A stretch of DNA of 64,000 bases, from assembly GCA_003562475.1 (NCBI GenBank), contig PWUU01000048.1, positions 1 to 64,000 on the forward strand, read 5' to 3'. Of the stretch, positions 59,837 to 64,000 are shown piece after piece. The notes below the pieces were generated by a model. The model ran no database searches and was not told the DNA's origin. It worked only from the letters and a program-made list of their open reading frames with translations. The stretch's first letter is position 1; every line of letters starts with the position of its first letter. The stretch comes from Dehalococcoidia bacterium (lineage in GTDB: Bacteria > Chloroflexota > Dehalococcoidia > GIF9 > AB-539-J10). The translations under genes and the position numbers were made by a program.

Positions 59837-62410
59837 CTAGAAGTGGTGTTCAGTTCTGCTGATAATGGTGTCCTGAACTTCTTTGTCCAACTCGACAAAG
59901 ATCGCACTATATCCGCCAGTTCTTACCACAAGGTCTTTGTACTCATCCGGATGTTTCTGCGCCTCCTTTAACGCATCAGTGTCCATAACAGTGTACTGGA
60001 CCGTCTGTCCCCTCATGAGTACGTAGGCCCTGACCAGGTCAGCCCACTTGCTCAACTCCCTTTCGCCGGACACAGCGGCTGTGGTGAAGCGACAGTTGAA
60101 CAGTATGCCGTTGGTAGCTCTCCAGGTGTCGAGCTTTGCTGCCGACTTATGCAGCCTGGTGGGACCTTCCAGGTCTGCACCCGCTGACGGGTCTATCGCG
60201 GAAGACAAGGGCTCTCCTATGCCTCTCCCCTCCGGTGTTGCCCAGGTGTCATAACCCATGTACACATAGTTGGTCAGTGAGAAGAACCCGCCAACGAAGT
60301 TGCCGCCATGAGGTGTCCTGTGTCTTTCGTACGCATCCATCCAGGCGTTGGAGAGTCTCACCGCCCACTTGTCAGCATAGTCATCATCGTTGCCATATTT
60401 GGGTGCCTTGCGACATCTTTCCCTGATGTGTTCGTAGCCCACCCAATTGTTGTCCATTGCCTCTACGAGTTCATCCCAGGTGATCTCTTTCCTGTCATAG
60501 ACCAGATACTCGATTGCCGCCAGCGAGTCAGCACCGGTGCTCAACCCCACACCTATTGCCCCGGTCCAGTTGTATTTGCACCCCCCATCCATGTAGTCCA
60601 CGCCCTTATGCCTCGGGCCGGGGTGCAGCAGGTCCAGTACCGGCACAGGATGCCAGGTCTTCCATGCCCAGTCCATCAGGTTGTTGTAGATGCAATTCAA
60701 GCGCACAGTGTGGTCGATTTGTTTCTTGACGGCAGCGAAGAAGTCTTCCATGGTCTTGAAGTCCCCGGGGTTGCCGGTCTCCACTCCGGCCCGGTCTCCA
60801 CTTTTCTTCTCTATGCCGTTGTATATTGCCAGGTGCACCAACTTAGCCAGATTGAAGTACCCTGCGTTCGCCCGCGGGTTTGTATCTACGCCACTGGTAT
60901 TGGGATCGGTCGCATTCTCCTGGCAACCGAGGTCAGCGTAGTTTCTGGCCTCAGCAAGAGACACTCCCCGATTCATCAGCGACGGCACAATGGCCTCGTC
61001 GTTGACTATATGTGGAATGCCGGTACTGAGACGCAGTACCTCAAGGACGGCTTTGAGGATGTCGTTTGGGGTGTTCTTGTGAACCCTGAAGGAGATGCCC
61101 GGATCATTCAGGTGAACGTGAGCGTGAGCCTCCAGCACCATGTACGACAATTCGTTCGTGGCATCCTGACCATGCTCATCCATGCCGGAAATGGCCATCT
61201 TGTCATTGGTGCTGAAGCTGGGGACTCTTCTTGCCCTGTGGTATTCCTGCAGGTACTTTCTCTCCCTGATCTTAATGAAGAGACACTCCAGCAGGAATTG
61301 TGCCAATTGCCTGGAGGTCTTCCCACTCTCCAGGTCTCTCCTGAGGTACGGATACATGTACTGGTCGAACCTGCCGGCAGAATGCGAATCGCCACCATCA
61401 CACAGGTGAATCGCATTGTGGAGGAAATGCCAGCACTGCACCGCTTCCCACCAGGAATCAGCGGGATACTCGGGCACCCTGCGGCACACCCGCGACATGT
61501 CCTGCAGTTCTGCCCTCCGCTTCTGACTCGTCTCTCCGGCGGCCATTTCGGCGGCTAAGTCAGCACAGCGATTCGCGTAGATAATGATGGCGTCGGCGGC
61601 TATGAGCATACCCCTGTAGACGTTTAGCCTGTCGAGTTCAGCATGAGATGAAACATCGGAGCCATCAATTCTCTCCATTTCAGCCCGAATCTCTTCTTTG
61701 AGCTCCTTCAGGCCCTTCCTCAGAACAGTCGCGTAGTCAGCGATTGTATGGGACACGCCAAAGCCGATGAGCGGATGGGACATCTTGCCCGGGAAGTGTC
61801 CGTTGTGGAAGCCTACATAGGGGAAATTCTCGTCCAATTGCTTTTGTATGATGGCAGGGTGACAGATATCTCGCCAGTACGGGATGATCTCCTCTTTAAG
61901 AGCTTTGTAGTCGTTTTCATCCACCACCCAGGCTTCAACTCCCCTGACTCTGAGAGCGTCCAGCTCGCTCATGTGCTCGCCAACTTCCTCAACGAACACC
62001 GACCTTTCCAGCCAGGTGCTCATGAACTCCGGCTCGACTTCTGTCCCCAGCAGGTAAGCACTGGGATCACCCATCAAGAGCTGGTATTCATCGCAGATTA
62101 GTGGGATGAATTGACAGATGTGTTTCAGCCCCTTCGCCTTCCTGATGATTGGGGGCTCGCCTTCAGTCTGCTGATAACTCTCCGTCAGTAGTTTCCCGCG
62201 CCAGATTGAGAGATAGCCTCTCTTTCCGTCCGGCCTTTCGAGCAGCATTTCCCTCAGCGTCTGAATGCGCTGCTCCTCTTCGTCATCTCCCTTCAGAATC
62301 ATCCGGTCAAAGATCGAACCCCGCCACATCTTGCCGTAACTCCTGGAACGTTCCCACCATGGAATGACTCTGTCAGCGTTCTTCTGCTTCGCGCCAACAC
62401 TGCCGGCCAT
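59837..62410 (-). CDS. Glycyl radical enzyme of unassigned substrate
   Basis: C-terminal VVRTGGYSAIFVELDKEVQDTIISRTEHHF glycyl radical loop; YADLGCQENATDPN candidate thiyl Cys loop; adjacent activase. Confidence 0.9.
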   Translation of the reverse strand: MAGSVGAKQKNADRVIPWWERSRSYGKMWRGSIFDRMILKGDDEEEQRIQTLREMLLERPDGKRGYLSIWRGKLLTESYQQTEGEPPIIRKAKGLKHICQFIPLICDEYQLLMGDPSAYLLGTEVEPEFMSTWLERSVFVEEVGEHMSELDALRVRGVEAWVVDENDYKALKEEIIPYWRDICHPAIIQKQLDENFPYVGFHNGHFPGKMSHPLIGFGVSHTIADYATVLRKGLKELKEEIRAEMERIDGSDVSSHAELDRLNVYRGMLIAADAIIIYANRCADLAAEMAAGETSQKRRAELQDMSRVCRRVPEYPADSWWEAVQCWHFLHNAIHLCDGGDSHSAGRFDQYMYPYLRRDLESGKTSRQLAQFLLECLFIKIRERKYLQEYHRARRVPSFSTNDKMAISGMDEHGQDATNELSYMVLEAHAHVHLNDPGISFRVHKNTPNDILKAVLEVLRLSTGIPHIVNDEAIVPSLMNRGVSLAEARNYADLGCQENATDPNTSGVDTNPRANAGYFNLAKLVHLAIYNGIEKKSGDRAGVETGNPGDFKTMEDFFAAVKKQIDHTVRLNCIYNNLMDWAWKTWHPVPVLDLLHPGPRHKGVDYMDGGCKYNWTGAIGVGLSTGADSLAAIEYLVYDRKEITWDELVEAMDNNWVGYEHIRERCRKAPKYGNDDDYADKWAVRLSNAWMDAYERHRTPHGGNFVGGFFSLTNYVYMGYDTWATPEGRGIGEPLSSAIDPSAGADLEGPTRLHKSAAKLDTWRATNGILFNCRFTTAAVSGERELSKWADLVRAYVLMRGQTVQYTVMDTDALKEAQKHPDEYKDLVVRTGGYSAIFVELDKEVQDTIISRTEHHF

Positions 62411-62726
62411 GCGGACCTCCCTCAATACTGCTCATCACAGTTGACGTGTGGCTACGCTAGCATCGCGTCTGACCGCTGTCAACGTGGAGCGGATTCCGGC
62501 CACACCATGCGTATCTCTGCCCGAAGCGAGACTGACGGCTTGACCGGTTGCAGGCCGGAGTCCCCCGGGTGACAGGGTGGAGATCACCACCTCGCACGCA
62601 CCAGGGCAGTATGGTTTGGAACCGTCCCCTACCAGCAGATGGTCCACACAAGGTCAGTCGCACATCAATTGCACCACGGCAACCCTGGTTATGCACAGGC
62701 ACATCCGGCTGCGCTAGAACGCGGCG

Positions 62727-63464
62727 TCAGAACCGGTCCTTTCTACGACGTATCTCTGCGAACACCTCGACGTCACCGGCTCCTTCCATGCCAACGACGC
62801 GCTTCATCGCGGGCTCACCGGAACGCAGGAAGGGATTGGTTTCACGCTCCGCGGCAATTGTTGATGGCACCGTGACGCTCCCGTCGGCGGCCAGGGCACG
62901 CGCCTCTTCGAGTCGCGTCCTTACCGCCTGGTTCGCAGGTTCCAGTGTCACTGCGAACTCGTAGTTCTCGAGCATGTAGTCGTGGCCACAGAACACACGC
63001 GTCTGCTGAGGCAGCGCCGCCAGCTTCTGCAGTGAGGCCCACATCGCCTCCGGGGAGCGGGTAAACAGTCGACCGCATCCGCCACAGAACAGCGTATCTC
63101 CGGTGAAGACATCGCCAGGCTGCCCGTCAGTTGCCGGCAGATAGAGGCAGACGGAGTCTGCGGAATGACCGGGGGTTCTCAGCACGGTGAACGCAAACGG
63201 ACCTATCGCCAGGGCTGTGTCCCCGGTCGACGCCTCGGGCAACAGCACTTTGCAGCCGGTGCGATGGGCCAGCTCCTCGTTGCCACCGGTATGATCGAAA
63301 TGGCCGTGCGTACAGACTGCCGCGAGCAGCCGGGCGCCCGAGACGCCAAGTGCTCGTAGTACGGGAGAAGCCTCACCCGGGTCTATGACCACCGCCTCAT
63401 TCTTCGACTCCACCAGGTACGTGTAGTTGTCCGCGAGCGTGCCAAGCGTCATCACCGTGTGCAT
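62727..63464 (-). CDS. MBL-fold hydrolase (glyoxalase II-like)
   Basis: VCTHGHFDHTGGNEELAHRTG, RTPGHSADSVCLYL, FTGDTLFCGGCGRLF, VFCGHDYMLENYEFA. Confidence 0.9.
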   Translation of the reverse strand: MHTVMTLGTLADNYTYLVESKNEAVVIDPGEASPVLRALGVSGARLLAAVCTHGHFDHTGGNEELAHRTGCKVLLPEASTGDTALAIGPFAFTVLRTPGHSADSVCLYLPATDGQPGDVFTGDTLFCGGCGRLFTRSPEAMWASLQKLAALPQQTRVFCGHDYMLENYEFAVTLEPANQAVRTRLEEARALAADGSVTVPSTIAAERETNPFLRSGEPAMKRVVGMEGAGDVEVFAEIRRRKDRF

Positions 63465-63502
63465 GCGTCTCTCGTCTCCTTGCTGGTCGTTCCGCCGGCG
63501 GA

Positions 63503-64000
63503 TCAGGCTACCGAGCGTCCGATATTCAGATACAGATCGGCTGCTGCCACAACATCAGAGAATAAGACTCCCTCGTCCTGGCTGTGGGCCAGGTCGAGCC
63601 GCCCGGGCCCGAGAACGATGGGGTCGATGCCCGCCGCCCACAGGACGTTGCCATCGGAGTGACTCCGGAACTGCTGCGGGTTCCATTCGCGTGCCATCGA
63701 TTCGTACACCTTCCTCAGTCGTTTCACGAACGCACGGTCGGGCGATATCTCGTAGCCGGCGTACGTGTCCTCGAACCGCATGTAGAGGTCGAGCGACGAT
63801 AGGCCCACTGCATCCGGGCCGACTATGTTCTCGAGGTCGGCCTTGAGCGAATCAACTCGCATGTCCGGGGGCAGATGGAAGTCGAGCCACGCCTCGCACA
63901 GGTCCGGTACCACAAAGCCCGACGGAAGTCCGGAGAGCTCACGAATGTTGTAGACGAGGCGCGACCCTTCGGACGTCGCAAAATCCGTAACGTGGAGCAG
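63503..64000 (-). CDS. M20-family peptidase, C-terminal part (runs off window)
   Basis: CEAWLDFHLPPDMRVDSLKADLENIV...SHSDGNVLWAAGIDPIVLGPGRLDLAHSQDEGVLFSDVV. Confidence 0.8.
   Translation of the reverse strand: MLHVTDFATSEGSRLVYNIRELSGLPSGFVVPDLCEAWLDFHLPPDMRVDSLKADLENIVGPDAVGLSSLDLYMRFEDTYAGYEISPDRAFVKRLRKVYESMAREWNPQQFRSHSDGNVLWAAGIDPIVLGPGRLDLAHSQDEGVLFSDVVAAADLYLNIGRSVA

Noticed and set aside
60308-61558. Large + strand ORF (416 aa) opposite the glycyl radical enzyme
   Set aside because: Antisense shadow ORF; the minus strand encodes a clear GRE

Overview
The 64-kb window looks like one bacterial chromosome segment with an ordinary core of metabolic genes and accessory, repeat-rich patches. 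By gene content it could be Chloroflexota/Dehalococcoidia, but this is inference and was not tested. Well-supported genes include: an SOS mutasome-type operon (lexA, imuB, small ORF, dnaE2, MazG-like) with a LexA-box-like palindrome; plsX, a TreT-like glycosyltransferase, galT, a TrmH-family methyltransferase and a TspO-like protein; a substrate-binding lipoprotein, lgt and an SNF symporter; alpha-glucan phosphorylase, GH15 and GT4; an RpoD-type sigma factor; an acyl-CoA dehydrogenase; an acyl-CoA (methylmalonyl-CoA-type) mutase operon with MeaB; and an unassigned glycyl radical enzyme with its radical-SAM activase. Accessory signals: (i) four ~100-bp imperfect palindromic repeats in the same orientation, punctuating small + strand orphan ORFs in a cassette-like way (730-5450 and 38250-39000); (ii) a REP-like hairpin/tandem-repeat cluster with five GGGGACAYCATRCTTAATT-type motifs next to a truncated helicase-like 3' end; (iii) a block of uncharacterised ORFs (43.6-49.7 kb) with a CxxC-rich protein, a possible HhH-GPD-like protein, an AAA+ ATPase, a stand-alone CxxCxGxG zinc finger and a possible PD-(D/E)XK protein; (iv) many decayed remnants (IS3, IS256, ISL3, Fe-ADH, D-cysteine desulfhydrase-like, hydrogenase, GT4). 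No rRNA, convincing tRNA or CRISPR array was seen. All family calls come from reading motifs without any database search.
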